Source of the DNA: an uncultured Lachnospiraceae bacterium
GTDB lineage: Bacteria > Bacillota > Clostridia > Lachnospirales > Lachnospiraceae
DNA length: 64,000 bases
Assembly: GCA_934385475.1 (NCBI GenBank)
Contig: CAKRPS010000010.1
Span: forward strand, 1-64,000
Direction of reading: 5' to 3'
Shown here one piece after another: positions 8,323 through 17,429 of this stretch (its first letter is position 1; every line of letters begins with the position of its first letter). The notes under the pieces are model-generated. The model saw only the letters and a program-made list of their open reading frames with translations. It searched no databases and had not been told where the DNA came from. The translations under genes and the position numbers were made by a program.

Positions 8323-9508
8323 CTTTCTCCTCCTTCATCATGGAAATAAAACGGTCAAACAGATAACTGGAATCCTGCGGGCCCGGACATGCCTCCGGAT
8401 GGAACTGTACCGTAAAAATATTTTTGCCGGTATAGGCAAGTCCTTCGTTGGTTCCGTCATTTACATTGATAAAAGCCGGTGTCGCCACCTTCGGATCCAG
8501 CTTGTCCATATCCACTACATAACCATGATTCTGTGAAGAAATATAGACTCTTCCTGTGCTCAGATCCTTCACCGGATGGTTTCCCCCACGGTGGCCGTAT
8601 TTCATTTTAAAGGTATCCGCACCTGTCGCAAGCGCCATAAGCTGATGTCCCAGACAGATCGCAAAGATCGGAATATCGGACTGATACAGCTTGCGGATCT
8701 GCTCGATAATACTGGTACATTCCTTCGGATCTCCCGGTCCGTTGCTCAGCATAATGCCGTCCGGTGCATCCGCGATGATCTCTTCTGCCGGAGTGAGTGC
8801 CGGATAAACCGTAACATCACAGCCTCTCGCTGCAAGAGATCTTGCAATATTTTCCTTTGCTCCAAGATCGAGCAGGGCTACCTTCAGTCCCTTGCCGTTC
8901 AATTCTCTGACAAGACTCGGTTTCTTCTCACGCACTCCTGCCTCATAATCCTGTGCCTTGAACACAGAGCTGCCGGAAATAGGTCCATTGTCCGCAAGGC
9001 TCTCCGATCCCTTTAAGGTATATTTGGTATCACAGGTCACTTTTTCCACAACCTTACCTGTCGTATATGCTTTTAATTTTGGAAGAATATCTTGAAGATC
9101 ATAATTCTGATTGGTGGTAATCATACCATTCATGGTACCCTTCTCACGAAGGATTCTGGTAAGGGCTCTGGTGTCAATACCGGCAATTCCGGGAACACCA
9201 TTCTCCTCTAAGAATTGTTGAATTGTAATATCACAGCGGAAATTGCTGGGGATCCGGCTCAGCTCCCTGACAATAAATCCATCCGGCCATGGCCGCTTCG
9301 ATTCCATGTCCTCTTTGCACACCCCGTAATTGCCAATGAGCGGATACGTCATGCACACTGCCTGCCCCGCATAAGACGGATCTGTCAGCACCTCAAGATA
9401 TCCCGCCATGGAAGTGTTAAAAACAATTTCACTGATGATTTCTTTGTCCGCACCTATGTGAATTCCTTCAAACACAGTGCCGTCTTCCAAAATTAAAAAC
9501 GCTTTCAT
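8315..9508 (-). CDS. carA: Carbamoyl-phosphate synthase, small (glutaminase) subunit
   Basis: Class I glutamine amidotransferase that supplies ammonia to CarB. The 397-residue protein has an N-terminal CPSase_sm_chain domain (MKAFLILEDGTVFEG, TDPSYAGQ, GIAGIDTRALTR) and a C-terminal GATase with the nucleophile in FAICLGHQ and the His-Glu pair in QFHPEACPG. The start at 9508 was chosen to match the family N-terminus; the frame is open for 23 more codons upstream but these lie between promoter and start. First gene of carA-carB, with a clear sigma-A promoter at 9549-9577. Confidence 0.96.
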   Translation of the reverse strand: MKAFLILEDGTVFEGIHIGADKEIISEIVFNTSMAGYLEVLTDPSYAGQAVCMTYPLIGNYGVCKEDMESKRPWPDGFIVRELSRIPSNFRCDITIQQFLEENGVPGIAGIDTRALTRILREKGTMNGMITTNQNYDLQDILPKLKAYTTGKVVEKVTCDTKYTLKGSESLADNGPISGSSVFKAQDYEAGVREKKPSLVRELNGKGLKVALLDLGAKENIARSLAARGCDVTVYPALTPAEEIIADAPDGIMLSNGPGDPKECTSIIEQIRKLYQSDIPIFAICLGHQLMALATGADTFKMKYGHRGGNHPVKDLSTGRVYISSQNHGYVVDMDKLDPKVATPAFINVNDGTNEGLAYTGKNIFTVQFHPEACPGPQDSSYLFDRFISMMKEEKDA

Positions 9509-9548
9509 CTTCTGACCTGTCCCTTTCTTTTTTATCCATAATCGCTTA

Positions 9549-9577
9549 ATTATAGCACAAGTGAAAAAGCTGTTCAA
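9549..9577 (-). promoter_or_regulatory. Sigma-A promoter of carAB
   Basis: On the minus strand: -35 TTGAAC (9577-9572), 17-nt spacer, -10 TATAAT (9554-9549), 40 nt upstream of the carA start. The leader is too short for a PyrR attenuator. Confidence 0.85.
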
Positions 9578-9647
9578 TTATTAATTCATATTGTCTGTTC
9601 TGAATTTTGAGAACTGAACGGTTACTCTGAAAAGCTGCAATCTGCAG

Positions 9648-9688
9648 AAAGTGCCTGCAAGATTGTTCCATCCCACAGGCACCTTTTC
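9648..9688 (-). terminator. Probable terminator after the zinc-ribbon gene
   Basis: Arms GTGCCTG (9685-9679 read on the minus strand) and CAGGCAC (9657-9651) flank an 18-nt loop, extended by AA/TT pairs and followed by TTTC. It starts about 16 nt after the stop at 9705. The T tract is short, so efficiency is uncertain. Confidence 0.55.
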
Positions 9689-9704
9689 AAGGTTTCCTCT
9701 TTGT

Positions 9705-10787
9705 CTATGTATTTTCCTGCAATTCCGCATAAACCATAGCTACCGCCGGTATCTCATGGTTCATAACAAGGTCGCTTCCCTTCGGCTTGCAGGTTGCAAA
9801 CATCTGTCCGTAAACAAGGATACTGTCCCCTTCAAATAAAGGCTCAGCGCCTTCCCCACGGTCATCTCTCAGAATGTAATAGCGCAATATGCCCTTGGCA
9901 TCCTCCTGTGCCACCAGATAATACACCTGTTCGTCAAACAGGCCACCATCTATCTGCTCCAGGATCTCCGCTTCCATTGTCAGACACCGTCCGATGTTCT
10001 CCCCGGATGTTCTCATAAGTGCCCGGTAATCGATCGCTTCGCAGAGTCCCTTAAAATCCTCTTCGCTGTAGGCTGCCGGGTCTATCGTCTGCCCCGCTGT
10101 ACCTTCCTCTGTGCCGTCAGTCCCGGATTGCTCTCCCGCATCTCCTGCTGCATTTTGATCCGCGGCTGCATCCGTCTGGTCTTTCTGCGTTGCCGCAGTA
10201 TCCGAATCCGTCTTTGCAATGGAAAGCGCCTCTTCTATGACATCTTCTTCGGCATCCTCTTCGGCCGCCGCATCACTTTTGTCAGGCTCCGCTGTCTGAT
10301 CCTTTGACTTTGTATCTGCCTTTGTCGTCTCTGTTTTCAGATCCGAAGCAAGCTTTACGATGTCAATGGCATCCGCTGACGACTCTGCTTTCGCAACATC
10401 TTCCGTCTGCTGTACGGCATTCTGCCCGTTCTCCGATGCCTGGGCCTTCTCATTTCCCGCTGTTTCGTTCTCTGCCACAGTGCTGTCCGCCCCGGAGACC
10501 AGGCCGGCCGACACCATCATTGCATTTCCATTTTCTGTCAGTGCAAGATAGGCCGCACCGCCGCCAATCATTGCCACGAAAAGCAATGCTGCGATCAGTC
10601 TGCCCCAATGTCTGCGGATTTTCATTTTGCAGTTCGGACAGATCCATGCTTTCTTCGGAACCATGACCCTGCAATATTTGCAGGCCTTCATCTTGCTCCC
10701 GTCCTCAACCTGAAATCCGGCGAAGTGTACATTATTTTTATCTTCTGTCTTTATTTCTTCTTTTGTATCTTTTTCCTGTTCTTCCAT
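9705..10787 (-). CDS. Zinc-ribbon membrane-anchored protein with C-terminal OB-like domain
   Basis: Function unknown. The 360-residue product has, in order: a short charged N-terminus; a four-cysteine zinc ribbon (CKYC ... CPNC, about residues 35-55); one hydrophobic membrane segment (LIAALLFVAMIGGGAAYLAL, about 65-85); a long low-complexity linker rich in Ala, Glu, Asp and Thr (about 100-235); and a C-terminal domain (about 240-360) with alternating beta-strand pattern and a GDSILVYGQM stretch that resembles an OB fold. The likely topology is an extracytoplasmic C-terminal sensor or binding domain with a cytoplasmic ribbon. The second ATG (10787) fits the AGAGG ribosome site better than the first (10793). 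A -10-like TATAAT lies at 10840-10850 on the minus strand. Confidence 0.75.
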   Translation of the reverse strand: MEEQEKDTKEEIKTEDKNNVHFAGFQVEDGSKMKACKYCRVMVPKKAWICPNCKMKIRRHWGRLIAALLFVAMIGGGAAYLALTENGNAMMVSAGLVSGADSTVAENETAGNEKAQASENGQNAVQQTEDVAKAESSADAIDIVKLASDLKTETTKADTKSKDQTAEPDKSDAAAEEDAEEDVIEEALSIAKTDSDTAATQKDQTDAAADQNAAGDAGEQSGTDGTEEGTAGQTIDPAAYSEEDFKGLCEAIDYRALMRTSGENIGRCLTMEAEILEQIDGGLFDEQVYYLVAQEDAKGILRYYILRDDRGEGAEPLFEGDSILVYGQMFATCKPKGSDLVMNHEIPAVAMVYAELQENT

Positions 10788-10870
10788 GATCATGCCTCTC
10801 AGAACCGTAATCGTCTTCTTAATGCCTGTCTGCTATGCTTATTATAGCGATATTGCATCAAATTTCTCTA

Positions 10871-13800
10871 TTACTTAAAGTACTTCACGCCGCTTTCAAA
10901 TATTTTCATATCCTGTTCGCCGTAAATATTGATGGCAACGGCATCATCACGTCTCTCGGAATGAGCCATCTTACCGAAGCATCTGCCATCCGGGGAAGTA
11001 ATACCTTCGATAGCCGCATAGGAACCATTGATATTCCACTCTTCATCCATGGATACGTTGCCCTCTAAGTCAGCGTACTGTGTTGCCACCTGTCCGTTCG
11101 CAAAGAGTTTGTCAATCCACTCCTGCGGCGCAACGAAACGTCCTTCTCCGTGGGACGCCGGGTTTACATAAGTTGCGCCCAGTTCCGCTCCCTGTAACCA
11201 TGGGGACTTATTGGATACGACTTTGGTATAAACCATCTTGGAGATATGGCGGTTTATGGTATTGAAGGTCAGGGTAGGAGAATCTTCTTTCTGTCCTACT
11301 ATCTCACCATAAGGTACTAAGCCTAACTTAATCAGGGCCTGGAAACCATTACAGATACCCAGTGCCAGACCGTCTCTTTCCTGTAACAGCTTCATAACAG
11401 CTTCCTTCATCTTCTCATTCTGGAAGGCTGTTGCGAAGAACTTAGCAGAACCATCCGGTTCGTCACCTGCAGAGAAGCCGCCCGGGAACATAATAATCTG
11501 CGCCTGTTCAATGGCTTTTACAAATACATCCACACTTTCACGGATATCTTCTGCGGTCAGGTTCTTAAATACTTTTACAATCGTATCTGCACCGGCTCTT
11601 TCAAAGGCTTTGCTGCTGTCATACTCGCAGTTGGTTCCCGGGAATACCGGAATAAATACGGTAGGCTTTGCTACTTTATGCTTGCATACATAAATATCTT
11701 TTGCCTGGTATACATCAGAAGCTACCGGCTTCTTATCCTTGGATGCAGTATAAGGGAATACTTTATCCAGCTTGCTTGTCCAGGAAGCAAGTGCCTCGTC
11801 CATGGTAATCTGTACATCGCCATAGCCAAACTTGCCATCTTCTGTTACGGTACCGATTACTTCGTAGGATACATCAATTCCCTTTAAGGCCTCTACGGCA
11901 TCTGCCGGCATTTCTGCCACGATATCACCGATACCATTACCGAAAAGCTGCTCTTTGCTGTAGGAAGCATCAATAGTCACACCCAGTTTGTTACCAAACG
12001 CCATCTTGGAAACAGCTGCTGCCACACCTTTTGCATCCAGCGCATAAGCTGCCACAATCTTTTTCTCTGCCATCCGTGCCATAACCTGGTCGAACATCTT
12101 CATGACTTTCTCATAAACCGGCAGGTCATAGGTATCTTTGGCTATTTTAAAGCGAACCAGTTTATCTCCGGCTTTCTTCAGCTCCGGTGTCACAATCTTG
12201 CCGCTCTTTGTCACATCTACCGCGAAAGATACCAGGGTAGGTGGTACATCAATATCATTAAAGGTTCCGGACATGGAATCTTTACCACCGATGGATGGCA
12301 GTCCATATCCCATCTGTGCATCATAAGCACCAAGCAGTGCTGCGAATGGCTGGCTCCAGCGGGATGCCTCTTCGCTCATACGTCTGAAATATTCCTGGAA
12401 GGTAAAGCGGATAGTCTTGTAATCACCGCCATCTGCCACAATCTTAGCCATAGACTCTGTCACGGCGTAAACCGCACCATGGTATGGGCTCCAGCTGGAC
12501 AGATACGGGTCAAAACCGTAACTCATCATGGTAACGGTATCTGTCTTTCCTTTTAAGACGGGCAGCTTGGCAACCATTGCCTGGGTTTCTGTGAGCTGAT
12601 ACTTACCACCGTAAGGCATGAATACACTGCCTGCACCGATAGAAGCATCAAACATTTCTACCAGTCCCTTCTGGGAACATACATTTAAGTCATTTAACAG
12701 GGCAAGCCATGCGCCCTTTACGTCATCTTTCTCCAAAGCCTCTGCCACGGCAGGGGTTGCAATCTTCTCCAGGTAATTATCTTTCTCATCTGGCATATCG
12801 ACTGCTACGCTGGTCTCCTGATGTGCACCGTTGGTGTCCAGGAAGGCTCTTGCAATATTGACGATTTCTTTACCGCGCCATTTTAATACCAGTCTTGGCT
12901 CTCTGGTAACAACAGCAACCGGAATTGCCTCCAGGTTTTCTTCTGCTGCATAGCCTAAGAAGGTATCTACATCTTCCGGGGAAACCACAACTGCCATTCT
13001 CTCCTGGGATTCGGAGATTGCCAGTTCGGTTCCGTCCAGTCCGGCATATTTCTTCGGTACTTTATCCAAATCAACGACCAGTCCGTCTGCCAGCTCACCG
13101 ATTGCTACGGACACACCGCCGGCACCAAAGTCGTTACATTTCTTAATCAGACGGCTTACTTCTTCCCTGCGGAACAGACGCTGAATCTTACGCTCGGTAG
13201 GTGCATTACCTTTCTGCACCTCTGCGCCACAGGTCTCAATGGAACTTTCTGTATGTACTTTGGAGGAACCTGTTGCACCGCCACAGCCGTCACGTCCGGT
13301 TCTTCCTCCTAACAGGATAATGATATCATCCGGGTCAGAGGTCTCACGGATAACGTTTTTACGGGGTGCTGCTCCCATAACGGCTCCGATTTCCATTCTC
13401 TTTGCCACGTAATTCGGATGGTAGATTTCCTTTACAAATCCGGTTGCCAGTCCAATCTGGTTACCGTAGGAAGAATAACCGCTTGCTGCACCGCGCACCA
13501 GTTTCTTCTGGGACAGTTTTCCCTTTAAGGTATCTGCTACCGGCACGGTAGGGTCTGCTGCACCGGTTACACGCATTGCCTGGTAAACATAGCCACGTCC
13601 GGAAAGCGGGTCACGGATGGCACCACCCAGACAGGTTGCGGCACCACCGAAAGGTTCGATTTCGGTTGGATGGTTATGGGTCTCATTTTTGAAAAAGACA
13701 AGCCATTCTTCTGTCACAGGTCCGTTTCCATAATCCATTTCCACAGGAACCACTACGGAGCAGGCGTTAATCTCATCGGATTCTTCCATATCATCCAGTT

Positions 13801-14671
13801 TGCCATCTTTCTTTAATTTACGCATTGCCATCAATGCCAAATCCATCAGACAGACGAATTTATCCTCCCTGCCTTTGAAAATCTCTTCTCTTACCCCTAA
13901 ATAATTCTCATAGGTATCTTTGATTGGTTTCTGATAATAGCCCTCTGCAAAGGTCACATCCTTTAACTCGGTAGAGAACGTGGTGTGACGGCAGTGGTCA
14001 GACCAGTAGGTATCCAGGACACGGATTTCTGTCATAGAAGGGTCTCTGTGTTCCTCTCCCTGATAGTACTTCTGGATATGCTGGAAATCCTTGAAGGTCA
14101 TTGCCAGACCAAGGGAATCATATAATGCTTTCAGTTCCTGCTCTGACATAGTGCTGAATCCGTCAAAAACAGCTACGTCTGCAGGCTCGTCATATTCTGT
14201 AATCAGGGTTTCCGGTTTTACCATATCGGTTTCCCTGGAGTCCACCGGGTTGATACAATAGGACTTTATTTTTTCAAATTCATCATCAGATACATTTCCT
14301 GTTACCAGATAAGTAACCGCAGTCTTGATAACCGGTTCCTCATCCTCTTTTAAGAATTTCACACACTGTACTGCGGAATCAGCTCTCTGGTCGAACTGTC
14401 CCGGCAGGAATTCTACGCTGAACGCTCTGCCGTCTGCGGGAATCTCAATGTTCTCTTCATATAAGATGTCTACCGGCGGCTCAGAGAAAACAGTTTTGCA
14501 GGCTCTCTGGAAAGTTTCTTCCGAAATATTCTCCACATCGTAACGGATGAACTCCCGTACTTCCTTTACCCCGTTGATATTCAGGTAGCTTGCTATCTCT
14601 TCCTTTAGTTCCTTTGCCTTGACTGCAAAAGGTTCTTTCTTTTCCACGTAAATGCGTTTCACATTACCCAT
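10871..14671 (-). CDS. purL: Phosphoribosylformylglycinamidine synthase (single chain)
   Basis: Converts FGAR, glutamine and ATP to FGAM, step four of purine synthesis. The 1266-residue chain carries both synthase halves and the glutaminase. Synthase features include DTYWSDHCRHTTF and KNETHNHPTEIEPFGGAATC (nucleotide and metal site), and GGKDSMSGTF. The C-terminal GATase (about 1020-1266) has FPGGFSAGDEPDGSAKF, the nucleophile in LGICNGFQAL and HGEGRF. It matches the clostridial single-chain subfamily rather than the split PurL/PurQ/PurS of Bacillus, which explains why no purQ or purS is seen in the window. Start at 14671 (MGNVKRIYVEKKEPF) with a GGAGG site. It lies far from purEMND at 40-44 kb. 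Confidence 0.96.
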   Translation of the reverse strand: MGNVKRIYVEKKEPFAVKAKELKEEIASYLNINGVKEVREFIRYDVENISEETFQRACKTVFSEPPVDILYEENIEIPADGRAFSVEFLPGQFDQRADSAVQCVKFLKEDEEPVIKTAVTYLVTGNVSDDEFEKIKSYCINPVDSRETDMVKPETLITEYDEPADVAVFDGFSTMSEQELKALYDSLGLAMTFKDFQHIQKYYQGEEHRDPSMTEIRVLDTYWSDHCRHTTFSTELKDVTFAEGYYQKPIKDTYENYLGVREEIFKGREDKFVCLMDLALMAMRKLKKDGKLDDMEESDEINACSVVVPVEMDYGNGPVTEEWLVFFKNETHNHPTEIEPFGGAATCLGGAIRDPLSGRGYVYQAMRVTGAADPTVPVADTLKGKLSQKKLVRGAASGYSSYGNQIGLATGFVKEIYHPNYVAKRMEIGAVMGAAPRKNVIRETSDPDDIIILLGGRTGRDGCGGATGSSKVHTESSIETCGAEVQKGNAPTERKIQRLFRREEVSRLIKKCNDFGAGGVSVAIGELADGLVVDLDKVPKKYAGLDGTELAISESQERMAVVVSPEDVDTFLGYAAEENLEAIPVAVVTREPRLVLKWRGKEIVNIARAFLDTNGAHQETSVAVDMPDEKDNYLEKIATPAVAEALEKDDVKGAWLALLNDLNVCSQKGLVEMFDASIGAGSVFMPYGGKYQLTETQAMVAKLPVLKGKTDTVTMMSYGFDPYLSSWSPYHGAVYAVTESMAKIVADGGDYKTIRFTFQEYFRRMSEEASRWSQPFAALLGAYDAQMGYGLPSIGGKDSMSGTFNDIDVPPTLVSFAVDVTKSGKIVTPELKKAGDKLVRFKIAKDTYDLPVYEKVMKMFDQVMARMAEKKIVAAYALDAKGVAAAVSKMAFGNKLGVTIDASYSKEQLFGNGIGDIVAEMPADAVEALKGIDVSYEVIGTVTEDGKFGYGDVQITMDEALASWTSKLDKVFPYTASKDKKPVASDVYQAKDIYVCKHKVAKPTVFIPVFPGTNCEYDSSKAFERAGADTIVKVFKNLTAEDIRESVDVFVKAIEQAQIIMFPGGFSAGDEPDGSAKFFATAFQNEKMKEAVMKLLQERDGLALGICNGFQALIKLGLVPYGEIVGQKEDSPTLTFNTINRHISKMVYTKVVSNKSPWLQGAELGATYVNPASHGEGRFVAPQEWIDKLFANGQVATQYADLEGNVSMDEEWNINGSYAAIEGITSPDGRCFGKMAHSERRDDAVAINIYGEQDMKIFESGVKYFK

Positions 14672-14731
14672 GATGAATTTTTCCTCCGTGTGTTTTCTAT
14701 GACAGTGGACAGTTTCAACTCCGTCCATTTC

Positions 14732-14760
14732 ATTATGCCAAATTCTGATTTATAATGCAA
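14732..14760 (-). promoter_or_regulatory. Sigma-A promoter of purL
   Basis: On the minus strand: -35 TTGCAT (14760-14755), 17-nt spacer, -10 CATAAT (14737-14732). The start codon is about 60 nt downstream. No purine riboswitch fits in this short leader. Confidence 0.75.
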
Positions 14761-14763
14761 GGC

Positions 14764-15699
14764 TCAGGCATGGAGTCTGTGGATCAGCCGGTACGCAATG
14801 TCGTTCTGCGTGATCAGATCCTCCGTGTGTGCAAAAAAGACGATTCCATCCGTCGGCGCAACGATCGTCTCCTTCACCCCTCCCTCATAAGGATCAAGGA
14901 TCTCAGCAAGCTTTCGTCCATAGCGCACATCCTCCCCTGCTTTGACCAGGCCCCGGAAAATGCCGCCGCTGTTTGAAAAGACATTGGACAGATCTGCCTC
15001 CGTAAGCACATGACTGATATATCCGCTGTGGCTCTCATAACGGATGATGCCCATCCTCGTGAGGAACCTTAGAACCGCCGCCACTGCCTGTTGTGCACTT
15101 CTTTCGTCAATCTCCGTATTTTTGTTCGTATATAAGGAAAAGGCGGCTGTCATCTCATCCTGCCAGTTATAGTTGAGCGTCTTCGTGTCAATCGGAAGGG
15201 GCTTACGCACCACCACGTAGGGCAGGCCAAACAGATTGGCAAGCGACGCATTCTGGTAGCCCGTCTCCATCATCCGGATATGCGGCACAAACTCTCCGGT
15301 CATATAAAAGCTGGCAAGCTGGATTCCATAGCTGTAGTCCTTGATCGCCCTCAGGACCCCATCCGCAATCCTTGCGGCCGTATCTCCCTCGGAATTTCCC
15401 GGAAACATCCGGTTAATATCCACATCTGCCGCTCCCCAGAAGCGTTTGCCTACATTCATGGCATAACTGTTGACCACCGGGATCACCAGGATCTCTTTTC
15501 CGGCACTGATGCAGCCGTTTCCTTCCAGTTCCTTCAGAACCCGCACAAGCTGCGAACAGATATAGAGCTGCTGAATTTCATTGCCACGCATCGGCCCAAG
15601 AATACAGGCCGCCTTGTCGCCCTTTCCAAAACGATAGCCCTTCACGACCATCGGCTCCCGGTACGGAGCTGTCACTCTGTATATCTCCTCTGTAAACAT
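14764..15699 (-). CDS. Aspartoacylase/succinylglutamate desuccinylase-like protein lacking zinc ligands
   Basis: 311-residue paralogue of the next upstream gene. The fold is recognisable (ACILGPMRGNEIQQLYIC, DVDINRMFPG, and a C-terminal GGIFRGLVKAGEDVRYGRKL barrel-like region), but aligned with its neighbour the zinc-binding HxxE is RGNE (His to Arg at 38, Glu41 kept), the distal zinc His is Ala128, and the putative catalytic Glu is replaced by Arg in VVVRKPLP. It is therefore probably not a metallohydrolase; a regulatory, scaffolding or binding role is inferred. Start at 15699 with GGGAGAG site; longer frame upstream overlaps the neighbour. It lies 73 nt after the active paralogue, likely one operon. 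Confidence 0.82.
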   Translation of the reverse strand: MFTEEIYRVTAPYREPMVVKGYRFGKGDKAACILGPMRGNEIQQLYICSQLVRVLKELEGNGCISAGKEILVIPVVNSYAMNVGKRFWGAADVDINRMFPGNSEGDTAARIADGVLRAIKDYSYGIQLASFYMTGEFVPHIRMMETGYQNASLANLFGLPYVVVRKPLPIDTKTLNYNWQDEMTAAFSLYTNKNTEIDERSAQQAVAAVLRFLTRMGIIRYESHSGYISHVLTEADLSNVFSNSGGIFRGLVKAGEDVRYGRKLAEILDPYEGGVKETIVAPTDGIVFFAHTEDLITQNDIAYRLIHRLHA

Positions 15700-15772
15700 C
15701 CGATTTCTCTCCCTTATCTTTAAACAATGTAAATGTGCAAAACCACGAATTTTTCTTGCAATTACACATTTC

Positions 15773-16702
15773 TTATACAAACAGAATACGCGCCAGCAAT
15801 GCCCCTTCATACACCATAGGATACTCCCGCAGCGTAAAGACAAGCCCTGCCTTTCCCGCCAGAATCTCCTGTCTGACTGTTCCGGTCAGTGGATCGACAA
15901 TATCTCCGATCTTTTCATTCTGCTGCACATAATGCTGATGAGAGATCGCAGGCAGGAAAATTCCGGCCTGTTTTGCCCGGATAAATTCCACCTCTCCGTC
16001 CGTCGAGATCACCGGCTCCCTCGGCTGAATGACCGGCCCTTTCCAAAGCCCCATCTCGTGCATCAGATAAAAGATGCCATCGACCACCTGATTACCATAG
16101 TCTCTGTTCACTCTCATCCCCAGTCCCATCTCTACGACGAGTGTCGGCACTCCAAGCATATTCATGGCGTGTGCCAGCGTCGATTCGTGCACAGTCGCCG
16201 TCGCGTTAAGCCATACCATATCCGTATTCAGAAGCTTTGCAAACGGAAGCAGCTTCTGTCCGAACTCAGAGCTTACCCGCACCTGTGGGATCTCCCGCAC
16301 ATAGGTATCGGAGGCATGTACATCCAGACACACATCGGAGCCTGCAAGATCATCCACCACCGCAGCCGCTACCCGGTCCATCATTGTCCCCTGTGCATCA
16401 CCCGGAAAAATCCGGTTCATATCCATCTCCAGCTTCGGGATATTTCTCCTTGCCATATCGATGCCAAGCGGATTGATCTGCGGATAAATATCTACAATTC
16501 CCAGAAGATCCTGTGGATTCTCATGAAGTCTGCGGATCATTTCATAGCAGACATACTGCCCCTCCAGCTCATCCCCGTGGATTCCGGAAACAATCGAGAT
16601 TCTTCCCTCTCTTCCGGTCGAATTGTCGCAGGCAATCCGGTTCTTATATATTGCCAGTTTTTCTCCAACCGGCAGTTCCACAGCGCATACCTCAGAAATC
16701 AT
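15773..16702 (-). CDS. Aspartoacylase/succinylglutamate desuccinylase family hydrolase
   Basis: Zinc-dependent carboxypeptidase-like amidohydrolase of the AstE/AspA family (M14-related fold), 309 residues. Zinc ligands are visible: His42 and Glu45 in SGIHGDELEGQ and His129 in CLDVHASD; DMNRIFPGD supplies substrate-carboxylate binding residues and VVEMGLG the likely catalytic Glu. The substrate is not known; members cleave N-acyl amino acids. Start at 16702 was preferred over 16714 because it aligns with the paralogue start and the upstream small ORF ends just past it. It sits in a TetR-led cluster with a degenerate paralogue, which suggests a regulated pair. Confidence 0.88.
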   Translation of the reverse strand: MISEVCAVELPVGEKLAIYKNRIACDNSTGREGRISIVSGIHGDELEGQYVCYEMIRRLHENPQDLLGIVDIYPQINPLGIDMARRNIPKLEMDMNRIFPGDAQGTMMDRVAAAVVDDLAGSDVCLDVHASDTYVREIPQVRVSSEFGQKLLPFAKLLNTDMVWLNATATVHESTLAHAMNMLGVPTLVVEMGLGMRVNRDYGNQVVDGIFYLMHEMGLWKGPVIQPREPVISTDGEVEFIRAKQAGIFLPAISHQHYVQQNEKIGDIVDPLTGTVRQEILAGKAGLVFTLREYPMVYEGALLARILFV

Positions 16703-16820
16703 GCTCAAAATCATCCTTTCTTCTTAAATTCCCCGTCAGACACAGTGAAAGCAGCCCTGCATCCGCCCCTCTCTGGGCATCAAATGCCTGGACTGCTCTC
16801 TGCCATCCATTGTATTTCAC
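16692..16820 (-). CDS. Small coupled ORF, 42 residues, unknown
   Basis: A GTG-started frame that overlaps the TetR stop by the four bases GTGA and ends eleven bases inside the next gene, bridging exactly the TetR-hydrolase spacer. The product begins VKYNGWQRAVQAFDAQRG and is rich in Arg, Asp and Leu, with no membrane segment. The four-base overlap and exact fit suggest translational coupling, but the frame may be chance, since it is short and no family is recognised. Confidence 0.4.
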   Translation of the reverse strand: MKYNGWQRAVQAFDAQRGADAGLLSLCLTGNLRRKDDFEHDF

Positions 16821-17398
16821 TCAATGATCAGTCCCTGCATAATATACAGAAGCTGTTCATCCACCATCTTCTCATTCACACCAAATGTGAGCGCATTGAC
16901 CTTCAGGCCCTCCAGCACATACATAATGTTGCTGGCAGCCCCTCTTGGATCTTCACAATAAAACTCCCCATTTGCTATTCCCGTCTCGATCAGCTTTTCC
17001 AGAACACGCACCCCGGCATCAAACTGCCGTCTGAGCATGTTATTTTTGTCCTCTTTCTGCTGGTCAAAAAAATACTCATAGACTGCCATGGTCAGGCTGT
17101 TCGACTTACGAAGGATCTCCTTTTTCTGCTCCTTGAGAAACAGCGTCATGATATCTGCCGCCGTGTCTTCCTGCGTAATGCTCTCCGAAAAAATATCATC
17201 GGTCTCGTTGGCATCTATCTGCAATACCTCCAGGAAAATCTGCTCGATACTTTCAAAATAAAGATACAGTCCACCCCGGCTGATCTCACATGCCTCGACA
17301 ATATCCTTCATCGTCACCCGCTTATATCCCTTATCGGCAAATACCTTCCTTGCCGTGTCCAAAATATACTGTTTCTTCTGTAGTGATTTCTCTCCCAT
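16817..17398 (-). CDS. TetR/AcrR family transcriptional regulator
   Basis: 193 residues with the TetR N-terminal helix-turn-helix: ILDTARKVFADKGYKRVTMK then DIVEACEISRGGLYLYFESI (about residues 12-50). The C-terminal ligand domain is not assignable by eye. It is the first gene of a run with the small ORF and the two aspartoacylase-like genes, so it likely controls them and itself. Start is supported by AAGGATGAGGA directly upstream. The inducer is unknown. Confidence 0.9.
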   Translation of the reverse strand: MGEKSLQKKQYILDTARKVFADKGYKRVTMKDIVEACEISRGGLYLYFESIEQIFLEVLQIDANETDDIFSESITQEDTAADIMTLFLKEQKKEILRKSNSLTMAVYEYFFDQQKEDKNNMLRRQFDAGVRVLEKLIETGIANGEFYCEDPRGAASNIMYVLEGLKVNALTFGVNEKMVDEQLLYIMQGLIIE

Positions 17399-17429
17399 TC
17401 CTCATCCTTCTTTGCACAGACCGGCGTCT

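Noticed and set aside
10840-10860. Promoter for the zinc-ribbon gene from the TATAAT at 10846-10851
   Set aside because: The -10 is good but no acceptable -35 sits 16-18 nt upstream; not listed as a feature.
15932-17383. Plus-strand ORF of 483 codons opposite TetR and aspartoacylase genes
   Set aside because: Overlaps three supported minus-strand genes; contains no recognisable motif.
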